In this document: piece by piece, positions 8,366-18,026 of the stretch | Numbering within the stretch: the stretch's first letter is position 1 | Layout of the letters: each line of letters opens with the position of its first letter | Source: Mucilaginibacter sp. 14171R-50 | GTDB lineage: Bacteria; Bacteroidota; Bacteroidia; Sphingobacteriales; Sphingobacteriaceae | Assembly (NCBI RefSeq): GCF_010093045.1 | Contig: NZ_CP048115.1 | Span: forward strand, 806,001-870,000 | Direction of reading: 5' to 3' | Length of the DNA: 64,000 nt | Translations under genes and position numbers: made by a program | Notes under the pieces: model-generated | Seen by the model: only the letters and a program-made list of their open reading frames with translations | Told to the model about the DNA's origin: nothing | The model's database searches: none

Positions 8366-9325
8366 ATGGCAAAATACAACACACTACTTTACTATTGTTA
8401 TTCTACAATAGCCGATGGCGAGCAATTTGCGGCCGATCATTTAAAATTTTGTAAAAGCTTAGGTTTAACCGGGCGCATCATTGTTGCCGACGAAGGTTTG
8501 AATGGTACCGTATCGGGAACCGAAGAGTCGTGCAGGATCTATATGGATACCTTGCATGCTGATGAGCGTTTCGCAGGTATCGATTTTAAAATAGACGAGG
8601 TGGATGAGCCTTCGTTTGTGAAGTTGCACTGCCGTTATAAATCAGAGATAGTTCATTCAGGCCTGCGCGACCCAAATATCATCAACCCGCAAAAACAAAC
8701 GGGCAAACATCTGGAGCCGAAAGAATTTTTGGCCATGAAAGACCGCGATGATGTGTTGATACTGGATGTGCGCTCCAACTACGAACACTCACTTGGCAAA
8801 TTCAAGAATGCCGTGACGCTGGACATCGAGAACTTCCGCGATTTCCCCGCCATGATCAACGAATTGGCCCAATACAAGGATAAAAAGATACTTACCTATT
8901 GTACCGGAGGCATAAAATGCGAAAAGGCATCGGCCTTGTTGCTGCACGAAGGATTTAGCGATGTTTACCAGTTACACGGCGGTATTATAAAATATGGTAA
9001 GGAAACCGGCGGCCAGGATTTTGAAGGCAAATGCTACGTGTTTGATAACCGCCTTTCGGTTGATGTAAACAGCGTTAACCCGGTTGTGATATCCACCTGC
9101 CGTAATTGCGGTAAAACCACTCCTAAAATGATCAATTGCGCCAACCCCGAATGCAACGAGCATTTTACCCAGTGCGATGAGTGCGGCGTAAAAATGGATG
9201 GCTGCTGCAGCGATGCCTGCCAGGCGCACCCGCGCAGGCGCGTTTACGACGGCACGGGCTATTATGTAAAAGTGCCGCAACCCATCAACACAGCTAAAAA
9301 GGGCACTGTACAAGTGGCAGAATAG
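8366..9325 (+). CDS. trhO: tRNA uridine(34) hydroxylase / rhodanese-like protein
   Basis: TrhO (YceA/YbfQ family) uses oxygen to form 5-hydroxyuridine at the wobble position of certain tRNAs. The 319-residue product has the N-terminal ferredoxin-like domain (YNTLLYYCYST to VHSGLRD). A rhodanese domain follows (about residues 110-210) with the catalytic Cys in TYCTGGIKCEKA. The C-terminal Cys-rich tail (CRNCGKTTPKMINC, CNEHFTQCDECG, CCSDAC) is typical of this group and may bind zinc. The start at MAKYNTLLYY matches the family N-terminus; ATG 8357, three codons earlier, is possible. The downstream regulator gene is on the same strand but is not functionally related. Confidence 0.93.
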   Translation: MAKYNTLLYYCYSTIADGEQFAADHLKFCKSLGLTGRIIVADEGLNGTVSGTEESCRIYMDTLHADERFAGIDFKIDEVDEPSFVKLHCRYKSEIVHSGLRDPNIINPQKQTGKHLEPKEFLAMKDRDDVLILDVRSNYEHSLGKFKNAVTLDIENFRDFPAMINELAQYKDKKILTYCTGGIKCEKASALLLHEGFSDVYQLHGGIIKYGKETGGQDFEGKCYVFDNRLSVDVNSVNPVVISTCRNCGKTTPKMINCANPECNEHFTQCDECGVKMDGCCSDACQAHPRRRVYDGTGYYVKVPQPINTAKKGTVQVAE

Positions 9326-9394
9326 TTGGCAGGCACCACACTGTTTATTCAGCGGCAAATTGTATTTTCGTACAAATACACCGGGCCACTTAAC

Positions 9395-12280
9395 ATGCGT
9401 AAACATTTCCTGTTCGCAATATTCTTATTTACCAGTATATGGGCTCACCCTGCCGATATAAAAAGCATTGGCGTGCCGTATGTGCAAAACTATACCAAAG
9501 CGCAGTATCAATCGGGTAATCAAAATTGGTCGGTAACGCGCGATGAGCATGGCATCATGTACTTCGGCAACGATGAAGGCCTGCTATCGTTCGATGGTAA
9601 GTACTGGCAGCTCAACCGTATGCCAAACGGTCTTATCGTACGATCGGCAGCTGCCGATGGCAGGGGTAAAATATACTCGGGTGGATTTGGTGAATTTGGC
9701 TATTGGGAGAACAACAAAAAAGGTTTTCTTAAATATCACTCGCTTATCAGCCTTGTTCCAAAACAATTTCAACCTGTAAAAGAAGAAACCTGGAAGATAT
9801 ATATCGACAATGATAAGGTCATATTTCAATCTTTCGGCTCTATTTACATTTATACGCAGGGTAAAATAAATGTAGTAAAAGCGCCTAAACCATTCCTGTT
9901 TTTGTTTAAAACCGGCAGTCGCTACTTTGTTGAACAGGTTGATGCCGGTCTGTTTGAGCTTAAAGGCGACAGGCTTACGTATATAGCCGGCAGCAATATA
10001 TTAGGCAGCCGGGTGTTATCTGTGCTGCCTTTTCAAAAAGGTAAATATCTAATTGGCACTGCCAAAAACGGCTTATTTATTTATGACGGCAGCAGTATAA
10101 AGCCCTGGGCCAACCAGGCAAACGATTTTTTGAAAACCTTTCAGTTAAATAACGGCACCATTATCCCGGGCAAATACATCGCGTATGGCACTATTTTAAA
10201 TGGCGTAATTATTATTGATACCGCGGGCAACGTAATTCAACACATCAATAAATCGAGCGGGCTGCAAAACAACACGGTATTAAGTTTATATGTAGATGCC
10301 GAGCAAAACCTGTGGGCCGGGCTTGATAATGGCATCGACCGCATCGAAATAAATTCGCCCCTTTATTTCTATTTTGACAAAACCGGCAAGTTCGGAACGG
10401 TTTACTCGAGCATAATTTTCAATGACAAAATATACCTGGGCACTAATCAGGGCCTATTTTACAGCGAGTGGGCTAATACCGGTTCTAAACAACTGCTCCA
10501 ATCATTTGATTTTAAGCTTATACCCGGCTCGCAAGGGCAGGTTTGGGAACTTTCTTTGCAGGATGGCCGGCTACTTTGCGGCCATAACGACGGCACCTTT
10601 CAGGTAAATGGCAGCTCTATCACAAAAATAACGTCCTTAAGCGGTGGCTGGACCATTAAAAAATTCAACACCGACCGACTTATACAGGGCACGTACACGG
10701 GGCTTATCATTTATCGTAAGGATGCTGCGGGTAACTGGGCGTTCGATCACAAGGTGGAAGGCTTTGGCGAGCCATCGCGCTATGTTGAGCAAGACAACAA
10801 AGGCCAGATATGGGTAAGCCACGCCTATAAAGGCATTTATAAGGTTACATTAAGTGCTGACAGTAAAAAAGTGATATCGCAAAAATATTACGACAAGCGG
10901 TCGGGTTTGCCAGATAGCTACAATGTGGGGGTATTTAACCTTGATAACCGTATCGTATTCTCATCAGATTCGGGCTTTTATATTTACGATGATATAACCG
11001 ACCGGTTTTACAAATACCAGCAGCTTAATAAAAAGTTAAACACATTTGCATCATCAAACAAGGTAATAGCAGCCATAGGCAAAAAATACTGGTTTATTAA
11101 TCATGGTCGGGTGGCCCTTGCCGATCTTTCTGTACCGGGCCGGCTTACTATCGATTCGAACCGTTTTAGCATGCTTAACGGCCAAATGGTGCAAAATTAT
11201 GAAAACATAAACCTGATAAATAACCAGATATACCTGATAAGTGTTGACGACGGCTTCGTGATTTTAAATGATGCGGATGCATCGCGTCAGCCACTGATAA
11301 AGCTGCCGCCGGTGTTGATACGCCAGGTAGAAAATATTACGGATAAAACGTCGGTAATTACCGATATGAACAGCGCTGAGAATGAGATAACCATCCCATA
11401 CAACAAAAACAATGTCCGCATAGCGTACTCGCTGCCATATTACAAACAATCTAAAATAAAATACCAGTATTATCTTGAAGGGTACTCCCGACAATGGAGC
11501 GAATGGACTACCCAAACGCAGAAAGAATTTACAAATTTAAGCCAGGGCACCTATCATTTTAAAGTGCGGGCAAAAATTAATGATGCGAACATATCTGAGG
11601 TAACCACTTTTACTTTCGAGATACTGCCGCCCTGGTATGCGGGGAAATTAGCTATAGGGGTATATATATTGTTAATTATTTCGCTTTATTACGCTATCAG
11701 ATATTATTACCGTTTAAAACTGAAACGCCACAGGCAAGAGATACAGGAAAAACTACAACGCGAGAAAGAGGAGTTTTTACGCCGAGAGGCTATCGCTAAC
11801 GAGCAGCATATTGTTACCATCAAAAACGAGCAATTACAGGCCGACCTGGCAAGTAAAAGCCGCGAACTGGCCAACTCGGCCATGAACATTGTGTACAAGA
11901 ATGAATTGCTCCAAAAAATAAGCGACGAGATCAATAATTTTAAAGATAGCACGGGGAAAAAACTGTCGGAAGATCAACTAAAAAAGATCCATAAAGTTAT
12001 AGATCAGGGTATGAGCGACGATCGTGACTGGAACGTTTTTGAAAACAGTTTTAACGAGGCGCACGAAAACTTTTTCAAGAAGTTGAAACATGACCACCCC
12101 GACCTGGTACCAAATGATTTGAAACTTTGCGCTTACTTACGCATGAACATGAGTAGCAAGGAAATGGCATCATTATTAAACATATCGCTGAGAGGCGTAG
12201 AGATACGTCGTTACAGATTGCGTAAAAAGCTGAATCTTGCACACGATAAAAACCTGGTAGAGTTTCTCATCGAGCTTTAA
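9395..12280 (+). CDS. SusR-like membrane-spanning sensor/regulator with LuxR-type HTH
   Basis: This 961-residue one-component regulator resembles SusR. It has a signal peptide (MRKHFLFAIFLFTSIWAHP), then a periplasmic sensor of propeller-like repeats (about residues 25-660). A Y_Y_Y domain follows (about 670-745: IKYQYYLEGYSRQWSEWT...GTYHFKVRAK). One membrane helix (about 748-770) leads into a cytoplasmic coiled coil rich in Lys and Glu. The C-terminal LuxR-type helix-turn-helix is at about 905-950 (DLKLCAYLRMNMSSKEMASLLNISLRGVE). There is no histidine kinase or receiver domain, so signal passes straight from periplasm to DNA. It sits 257 bp upstream of susC on the same strand and most likely activates that locus when its oligosaccharide binds. 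The ATG at 9395 begins the signal peptide. Confidence 0.87.
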   Translation: MRKHFLFAIFLFTSIWAHPADIKSIGVPYVQNYTKAQYQSGNQNWSVTRDEHGIMYFGNDEGLLSFDGKYWQLNRMPNGLIVRSAAADGRGKIYSGGFGEFGYWENNKKGFLKYHSLISLVPKQFQPVKEETWKIYIDNDKVIFQSFGSIYIYTQGKINVVKAPKPFLFLFKTGSRYFVEQVDAGLFELKGDRLTYIAGSNILGSRVLSVLPFQKGKYLIGTAKNGLFIYDGSSIKPWANQANDFLKTFQLNNGTIIPGKYIAYGTILNGVIIIDTAGNVIQHINKSSGLQNNTVLSLYVDAEQNLWAGLDNGIDRIEINSPLYFYFDKTGKFGTVYSSIIFNDKIYLGTNQGLFYSEWANTGSKQLLQSFDFKLIPGSQGQVWELSLQDGRLLCGHNDGTFQVNGSSITKITSLSGGWTIKKFNTDRLIQGTYTGLIIYRKDAAGNWAFDHKVEGFGEPSRYVEQDNKGQIWVSHAYKGIYKVTLSADSKKVISQKYYDKRSGLPDSYNVGVFNLDNRIVFSSDSGFYIYDDITDRFYKYQQLNKKLNTFASSNKVIAAIGKKYWFINHGRVALADLSVPGRLTIDSNRFSMLNGQMVQNYENINLINNQIYLISVDDGFVILNDADASRQPLIKLPPVLIRQVENITDKTSVITDMNSAENEITIPYNKNNVRIAYSLPYYKQSKIKYQYYLEGYSRQWSEWTTQTQKEFTNLSQGTYHFKVRAKINDANISEVTTFTFEILPPWYAGKLAIGVYILLIISLYYAIRYYYRLKLKRHRQEIQEKLQREKEEFLRREAIANEQHIVTIKNEQLQADLASKSRELANSAMNIVYKNELLQKISDEINNFKDSTGKKLSEDQLKKIHKVIDQGMSDDRDWNVFENSFNEAHENFFKKLKHDHPDLVPNDLKLCAYLRMNMSSKEMASLLNISLRGVEIRRYRLRKKLNLAHDKNLVEFLIEL

Positions 12281-12537
12281 TACTACATCATTTCCTCTCA
12301 TAATTAAAAAGTTGTTCATCTGTCTTCGCCTTGCTTTTGTAGTATGTAGGCATTACACTATCCGTTAGTAAACAGCAGTATTTCAGCACGTTAAATAATC
12401 TTCTTAAAAATTTTGTGAAAGTAATTTAGTGCTGATGTATTAATGTAGAGTTACATTATTTGCTTAAATTGTAATATCTGCACAACTTCGAGGCTACAAA
12501 AACCAATTAACCAGTACTTTAAAATTAATTAACCACT

Positions 12538-15500
12538 ATGAAGAGAATTTACTCAATCTCAGGGTTATTGCTATTGTTCACTTTTTTGTCGACTGCTGTG
12601 TTTGCACAAAACGTTACTATAAAAGGTAAGGTTACCGATGCTAAAACCGGCGAAGCGCTTATTGGCGTAACCGTTGGCGTAAAGGGTACAACAACAGGCA
12701 CCCAAACAGATGTTAACGGCGCGTTCCAGTTAAATGCGGCGTCTAATGCTACCTTGCAGATATCCTATATAGGTTATACCCCCCAGGATATTGCAATAAC
12801 CGGCCAAACAACCTTAGATATCAAACTGCAACCCACAACCAACGAGTTGCAGGGCGTAGTGGTTGTAGGTTACGGCACCCAACGCAAAATTGATGTTACC
12901 GGCTCGGTGGCGCAAATTAAGGGCTCGGAAATTTCTAAGCAATCATCTATTAACCCCATCAGTTCGCTACAGGGCAAGGTGGCAGGTGTGCAGATAACCA
13001 ACTCCGGCGCGCCTGGCGCCTCGCCAACTGTGCGCATAAGGGGAGCAGGTACTATTTATGGCAATGCAAATCCCTTATATGTTGTTGATGGTGTGTGGAA
13101 TGAAGATATCAGCTTCTTAAACCCTAATGATATCGAAAGTATCAGCGTTTTAAAAGACGCATCATCCGAAGCTATTTACGGCATACGTGCTGCTAATGGT
13201 GTAATTTTAATTACCACCAAAAAGGGCACTAAAAATTCGGGGGCTAAAATCAGCTACGATGGCTTTATAGGCACACAGGTTGTTACAAACGACTTTAAAA
13301 TGGCAACAGGCCCTGAATACGCCACCTTGGTTAACGAACTGGACGAGCGAAGCGGTGTAACCCCGCGTTATGCTGACCCTAACAGTTTTGGCACAACAGA
13401 TTGGGCGCACCAGGTATTGCGGAGCGGCCTTATTAACAACCATAACCTATCTATAAACGGTGGCGGCGAAAAATCAACCTACAGTGTATCATTTGGTTAC
13501 CTTAAACAGCAAGGCACAGTTGAAACCAATAGTTTTGACCGGTACACCATGAGGATAAAGAACGATTTTGATCTCTCGAAAGCATTGAAGATAGGCTATA
13601 CTGTGGCCGGCTCAATGAACAACTCGCGTGATATAGACGGCTCAATTTTCCATCAGATATTTGCTGCGGTACCTATTACACCGGTTAGATATGCCGACGG
13701 CACCTACGGCGACCCGAATGATTTTAATGTTACAAGTTCTGCGATGTTCAACCCGCAGGTTACGCTTGACTTTTTTAACCAACGGTCAAAAAACTACAGG
13801 CTTAACGGTAGCGCCTACGCCGATCTGAAATTTGCAAACCACTTTACGTTTCATACCAGTGTAGGTGGCGATTTTGGACAAGGGCAGGTTGTTAATTATG
13901 CCCCGGTTTACCAGGCTACGTTAGCGCAGCAAAACAGTAACAGTTTGCTTACTTTAACAGATAATAAAACCCGTAACTGGATCATAGAGAACACCTTAAC
14001 CTACGACAACACTTTTGGCGATCATAACCTAAAGGTTTTAGTGGGCCAGGGCGCGCAATCATACAGGTATAACCAAACTATTGCTTCGGCAACCGATGTG
14101 CCTGACAATGGCAATGGCTATTATCTATCGCAAGGGAAAAACTACAACCTGAAAGATATTGATGCGGGTGGCGGATATCCGTTCTATAATACCGTAAGCT
14201 CATATTTTGCACGGGTAAATTACTCTTTCAAAAATAAATACCTTTTAAACGCTACCATGCGTGCTGATGGTTCTTCCAAATTCTCTGATCCAAATAAATG
14301 GGGTTATTTCCCTTCTGTTGGTGCAGGCTGGGTAATTTCGGAAGAAAACTTTATGAAAGACCAGCACGTGTTTAACAGTTTAAAACTTCGCGGCAGCTGG
14401 GGTAAAATAGGTAACATGTCTGTTCCTGCTAACTTGTCTATCACCACTGTTACCCAAACACCACAGTTTATATACGTAGGCCCCGATGGTTATACAGCGC
14501 CCGGTGCAAACGTAAATACCATTACCCCACCGGTTACATATTGGGAACGCGGCGTTGGTACAGACGTAGGTGTTGAGGCTTCGTTACTAAACGACAGGTT
14601 ATTTGCCGAAGTGGATTTTTATAACAAAAAAACCGAAAAAGCAATATTCGATATCCCCATCTTAGGTTCATTAGGTACCAGCGGCAGCTCGATAATTGGT
14701 AACCAGGCCACATTCCAAAACCAGGGCTTTGAGTTCCTTTTAAGCTGGAAAGATAAAATAGGAAGCGACTTTTCTTATAGCATAGGTGGTAACCTGGGTA
14801 TAAATGACAATAAGGTATTAGAAGTATCATCAGGCAGAAACCCCATTTACCAGGCGGTAAGCACACCGGGGTCTAACAACTTTAACACCCGTACTGTAGT
14901 TGGCGAGCCAATTGGCCAGTTCTATGGTTTAAAAGTGGTAGGAATATTCCAAACTGATGCCGAAGTTGCTGCTTATAAAAACAAGGCGGGCGGTAAGATT
15001 CAACCGGAAGCGATAGCCGGAAACTTTAAATACCAGGACACTAACGGCGATGGCATAATTGACGATAAGGACCGGGTGGTGCTGGGTAACCCTAACCCTA
15101 AATTTACATACGGCTTTAACACCTATTTCGCCTACAAATCGTTTGATCTGACCGCCGATTTCCAGGGAGTGGCAGGTGTGCAGATCTATAATGCTAACGT
15201 TGGCCTTCGTTTTGGTACAGAAAACTTCAGTCAGGATTTCTATAACAATCGCTGGCATGGCGAAGGTACTTCCAATACTTATCCGTCGGCTTTCATAGCA
15301 GGCGGGCAAAACAACCGCTCAAACTCTTTTTATGTAGAGGATGGCAGCTATTTCAGGATCAGGAACCTGCAGTTAGGTTATACACTTCCATCTGCAATTA
15401 CCAATAGCCTTAAAATAGCCAAAGTAAGGTTGTATGCCAACGCGCAAAACGCTTTCAACTTTTTTAGCTATAAGGGCTTTAGCCCCGAAGTTGGTGGTGG

Positions 15501-15579
15501 CCCCACAAGAGCCGGAGTAGACGTGAACGTGTACCCGTTGTATGCTACTTACAACTTTGGTGTTAATGTTACTTTTTAA
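12538..15579 (+). CDS. susC: SusC/RagA-family TonB-dependent outer-membrane transporter
   Basis: SusC-type proteins form the outer-membrane channel that imports oligosaccharides with SusD as lid, powered by TonB-ExbBD. The 1013 residues include a signal peptide (about 1-23), a carboxypeptidase-D-like domain (about 25-105: TIKGKVTDAKTGEALIGVTVGV) and the SusC-typical ELQGVVVVGYGTQ segment. The plug follows, with RIRGAGTIYGNANPLYVVDGV and SISVLKDASSEAIYGIRAANGVILITTKKG. The remainder is a 22-strand barrel ending in YATYNFGVNVTF. The upstream 257 bp hold no match to TAnnTTTG, so a regulator-dependent promoter is likely. susD follows after 18 bp. Specificity for beta-1,2-glucan oligosaccharides is inferred from the locus. 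Confidence 0.95.
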   Translation: MKRIYSISGLLLLFTFLSTAVFAQNVTIKGKVTDAKTGEALIGVTVGVKGTTTGTQTDVNGAFQLNAASNATLQISYIGYTPQDIAITGQTTLDIKLQPTTNELQGVVVVGYGTQRKIDVTGSVAQIKGSEISKQSSINPISSLQGKVAGVQITNSGAPGASPTVRIRGAGTIYGNANPLYVVDGVWNEDISFLNPNDIESISVLKDASSEAIYGIRAANGVILITTKKGTKNSGAKISYDGFIGTQVVTNDFKMATGPEYATLVNELDERSGVTPRYADPNSFGTTDWAHQVLRSGLINNHNLSINGGGEKSTYSVSFGYLKQQGTVETNSFDRYTMRIKNDFDLSKALKIGYTVAGSMNNSRDIDGSIFHQIFAAVPITPVRYADGTYGDPNDFNVTSSAMFNPQVTLDFFNQRSKNYRLNGSAYADLKFANHFTFHTSVGGDFGQGQVVNYAPVYQATLAQQNSNSLLTLTDNKTRNWIIENTLTYDNTFGDHNLKVLVGQGAQSYRYNQTIASATDVPDNGNGYYLSQGKNYNLKDIDAGGGYPFYNTVSSYFARVNYSFKNKYLLNATMRADGSSKFSDPNKWGYFPSVGAGWVISEENFMKDQHVFNSLKLRGSWGKIGNMSVPANLSITTVTQTPQFIYVGPDGYTAPGANVNTITPPVTYWERGVGTDVGVEASLLNDRLFAEVDFYNKKTEKAIFDIPILGSLGTSGSSIIGNQATFQNQGFEFLLSWKDKIGSDFSYSIGGNLGINDNKVLEVSSGRNPIYQAVSTPGSNNFNTRTVVGEPIGQFYGLKVVGIFQTDAEVAAYKNKAGGKIQPEAIAGNFKYQDTNGDGIIDDKDRVVLGNPNPKFTYGFNTYFAYKSFDLTADFQGVAGVQIYNANVGLRFGTENFSQDFYNNRWHGEGTSNTYPSAFIAGGQNNRSNSFYVEDGSYFRIRNLQLGYTLPSAITNSLKIAKVRLYANAQNAFNFFSYKGFSPEVGGGPTRAGVDVNVYPLYATYNFGVNVTF

Positions 15580-15597
15580 TTTAATTATCAGAACAAA

Positions 15598-17085
15598 ATG
15601 AAAATTTATCAATATATAAACGCCAGGAACGCGATGGCTTTAGCCTTTGCTTCCTTAGTAGCAGTTACAGGCTGTAAAAAGAGCTTTTTAGAAGTACCGC
15701 CCCAGGGACAGCCTGCGGCAACCCAGTTCTGGAAAACCGGCGACGATGCAACCAAGGCTGTAAACTCTATCTATGCCAATTTGCGTGGCTGGACGGAAGT
15801 TGCCTTTGCACCTATCGCGTTAGAAAGCCTCGGGTCTGATGATACCGAAACCGGTAGTGACCCGTCCGACGGCTCTGTGCCGTTCATGAACATGTATGAT
15901 CAGTTCAAGGTAACCTCTACCCAGGGCCAGCTTTCTGACTTCTGGAACGGCAGATATCAAACCATTAACCTTTGTAACCAGGTATTGGACCATATTGATA
16001 CCATTGATATGGATGCTACCCTAAAAAGCCGCTACATAGCCGAATCAAAATTCGTTAGGGCGTACGCTTATTTCAGGCTTGTGCGCGCATTTGGCAATGT
16101 GCCGCTGCGTTTGCACTTGCCAAAAGATGCCAGCGAGTATAATTTACCGCAATCGCCCAAAGCCGAGGTTTATGCAGCCATTGAGCAGGACCTTACAGAT
16201 GCCGCCGCTGGTTTACCGCAGTCATATGCCGGCAACGATGTGGGGCGTGCAACTAAAGGCGCCGCATTGGCATTACATGCCAAAGTTGCCATGTATCAGC
16301 AAAAATGGGCCGATGTTTTATCGTTGACCAACCAGGTTAAAGGTTTAGGCTATAGCTTATTCCCTAATTACGAACAGTTGTTCAGGGTTCCTAATGAGAA
16401 TAATTCCGAATCGATTTTTGAGATACAGGCTTCCTTAATACCAGGTAATCCTGACGCTTCTAATTCCCAGTATTCGCAGGTTCAGGGTGTAAGGGGCCAA
16501 ACCGGCGGTGGTTGGGGCTTCAATATCCCCACAAAAAGCCTTGAAGATGATTATGAGCCGGGCGATCCGCGTAAGGATGCAACCATTATATTTGCCGGCG
16601 AAACCACTCCCGAAGGCGATGCTATTTCGCCCACTGCCCCAAATCCCAGGTATAATCAAAAGTCATATGTCCCCTTTAGCATGTATGTTAGCGGTTACAA
16701 CGAAGGTGCACAACAAAACATAAGGGTTTTACGCTATGCCGAGGTTTTACTGATGAATGCTGAAGCGGCTAACGAATTGGGCGACGCTACCACAGCATTA
16801 GCAGACCTTGAATTAGTTAGGGCACGGGCAAGGGGAGGCAATAATGCGGTATTGCCAAAGGTTACTACTACCGACAAAGATGCTTTGCGCCTGGCTATCT
16901 GGCATGAAAGACATGTAGAGCTTGCAATGGAGTTCGACCGTTATTTCGATGTGATCCGTCAGGGTCGGGCTGCTGAAATTTTTGGCCCTAAAGGATGGAC
17001 CGCTAATAAAAACGAAGTGTGGCCAATACCTCAATCAGAAATTGATCAGAGCACTGGCGTACTTGTTCAAAACCCGGGCTATTGA
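15598..17085 (+). CDS. susD: SusD/RagB-family surface glycan-binding lipoprotein
   Basis: At 495 residues it is a standard SusD-like lipoprotein. The signal peptide ends at the lipobox VTGC (Cys26). The helical TPR-rich core includes SKFVRAYAYFRLVRAFGNVPL, the usual SusD signature, and the C-terminal RxWHERHVELAMEFDRYFDVIRQGRA stretch. The end, WPIPQSEIDQSTGVLVQNPGY, is also characteristic. SusD sits on the cell surface as the lid of SusC and captures glycan. It follows susC by 18 bp and precedes the LamG lipoprotein by 19 bp, consistent with one transcript. Confidence 0.95.
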   Translation: MKIYQYINARNAMALAFASLVAVTGCKKSFLEVPPQGQPAATQFWKTGDDATKAVNSIYANLRGWTEVAFAPIALESLGSDDTETGSDPSDGSVPFMNMYDQFKVTSTQGQLSDFWNGRYQTINLCNQVLDHIDTIDMDATLKSRYIAESKFVRAYAYFRLVRAFGNVPLRLHLPKDASEYNLPQSPKAEVYAAIEQDLTDAAAGLPQSYAGNDVGRATKGAALALHAKVAMYQQKWADVLSLTNQVKGLGYSLFPNYEQLFRVPNENNSESIFEIQASLIPGNPDASNSQYSQVQGVRGQTGGGWGFNIPTKSLEDDYEPGDPRKDATIIFAGETTPEGDAISPTAPNPRYNQKSYVPFSMYVSGYNEGAQQNIRVLRYAEVLLMNAEAANELGDATTALADLELVRARARGGNNAVLPKVTTTDKDALRLAIWHERHVELAMEFDRYFDVIRQGRAAEIFGPKGWTANKNEVWPIPQSEIDQSTGVLVQNPGY

Positions 17086-17104
17086 TTTTTAAACAACAAC
17101 GGAG

Positions 17105-17935
17105 ATGAAAAAATTAAATATTTATATAGTTACGGCCGCGCTGGTAAGTGTAGGCTTGTCATCATGTCAAAAAAAGTTCGACCCTTCAACCTATGCCCCG
17201 CCTTTAAGTATTGGTGGCTTTACCGCAGCTAACCAGGTAGCATCAGAAAGCCTGGTAGGGTACTGGTCGTTTAACGGCAGTCTTATCGACAGCGTATCAA
17301 ACACCGAAGCAACCGGCGTAGGTACTGCTTTCGCCAAAGGGGTTAAGGGCCAGGCTATGCAGGGTGCCCTAAGTTCATACGTCTTAGTAGAGCCATCTGC
17401 GGCCGTAAAAAATATGCACAGCTTTACTATAATGAGTTGGGTGCATACCCCCATAAATGCCAATGGCATAGTAGGGGTGGTTGATATGTCTAACACATCT
17501 GAGTTTTGGGGCAACATGACTATGTTTTTTGAAAACGGCGGTACTGCCGAAAGCGGCAACCTGAAAATTCACGTTAGGAACGGTGCAAAAGAAGCCTGGT
17601 TAGGAAACTACGCCGTTGTTAAGCCATGGGATAAATGGATAAACCTGGCGGTTAGCTATTCGGCCGAAACATCAACCTTTATTGTTTATGCCAATGGCTC
17701 AAAATTAGCCACTCAAAAAGTTGACGGCTTTGGCGATATCAACTTCACCAATTTAGGTAAAATGGTATTCGGAACCGTACAGTTTCAAACAGATCCAAGC
17801 CTGACATCTGCAACCGGAAAACAGGATTGGGCGAGCTACCTTGTTGGGCAGCTTGACGAGGTGCGCATATATAACAAGGCGCTGACCCCTGACCAGGTTG
17901 GTACTATTGTTAAACTGGAGAATCGAGGAAAGTAA
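17105..17935 (+). CDS. LamG-domain surface lipoprotein in the SusE position
   Basis: This 276-residue lipoprotein (signal ending at Cys21) consists mainly of a LamG / concanavalin-A-like jelly roll, about residues 48-268. Typical marks are SLVGYWSFNGSLIDSVSN at the start, HSFTIMSWVHTP in the middle and QLDEVRIYNKALTPDQV at the end. It lies directly after susD, where SusE/SusF-like surface glycan-binding proteins are found, so glycan binding on the cell surface is its likely role. Hydrolysis cannot be excluded from sequence alone, but no catalytic pair is evident. A strong terminator follows, so this may be the last gene of the SusCD transcript. Confidence 0.85.
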   Translation: MKKLNIYIVTAALVSVGLSSCQKKFDPSTYAPPLSIGGFTAANQVASESLVGYWSFNGSLIDSVSNTEATGVGTAFAKGVKGQAMQGALSSYVLVEPSAAVKNMHSFTIMSWVHTPINANGIVGVVDMSNTSEFWGNMTMFFENGGTAESGNLKIHVRNGAKEAWLGNYAVVKPWDKWINLAVSYSAETSTFIVYANGSKLATQKVDGFGDINFTNLGKMVFGTVQFQTDPSLTSATGKQDWASYLVGQLDEVRIYNKALTPDQVGTIVKLENRGK

Positions 17936-17951
17936 ACATTTGATTGAGTAT

Positions 17952-17989
17952 GAGGTTGTTCGGCTAATAGCCGGGCAGCCTCTTTTTTT
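17952..17989 (+). terminator. Rho-independent terminator after the SusCD-LamG operon
   Basis: GAGGTTG and CAGCCTC form the outer stem (one G-U pair), CGGCT and AGCCG the inner stem, and seven T follow at 17983-17989. This separates the binding/transport genes from the two glycoside hydrolase genes. Confidence 0.85.
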
Positions 17990-18026
17990 GGAATTTAGTT
18001 GTACGCTATTGCATAGTTAAACGTAG

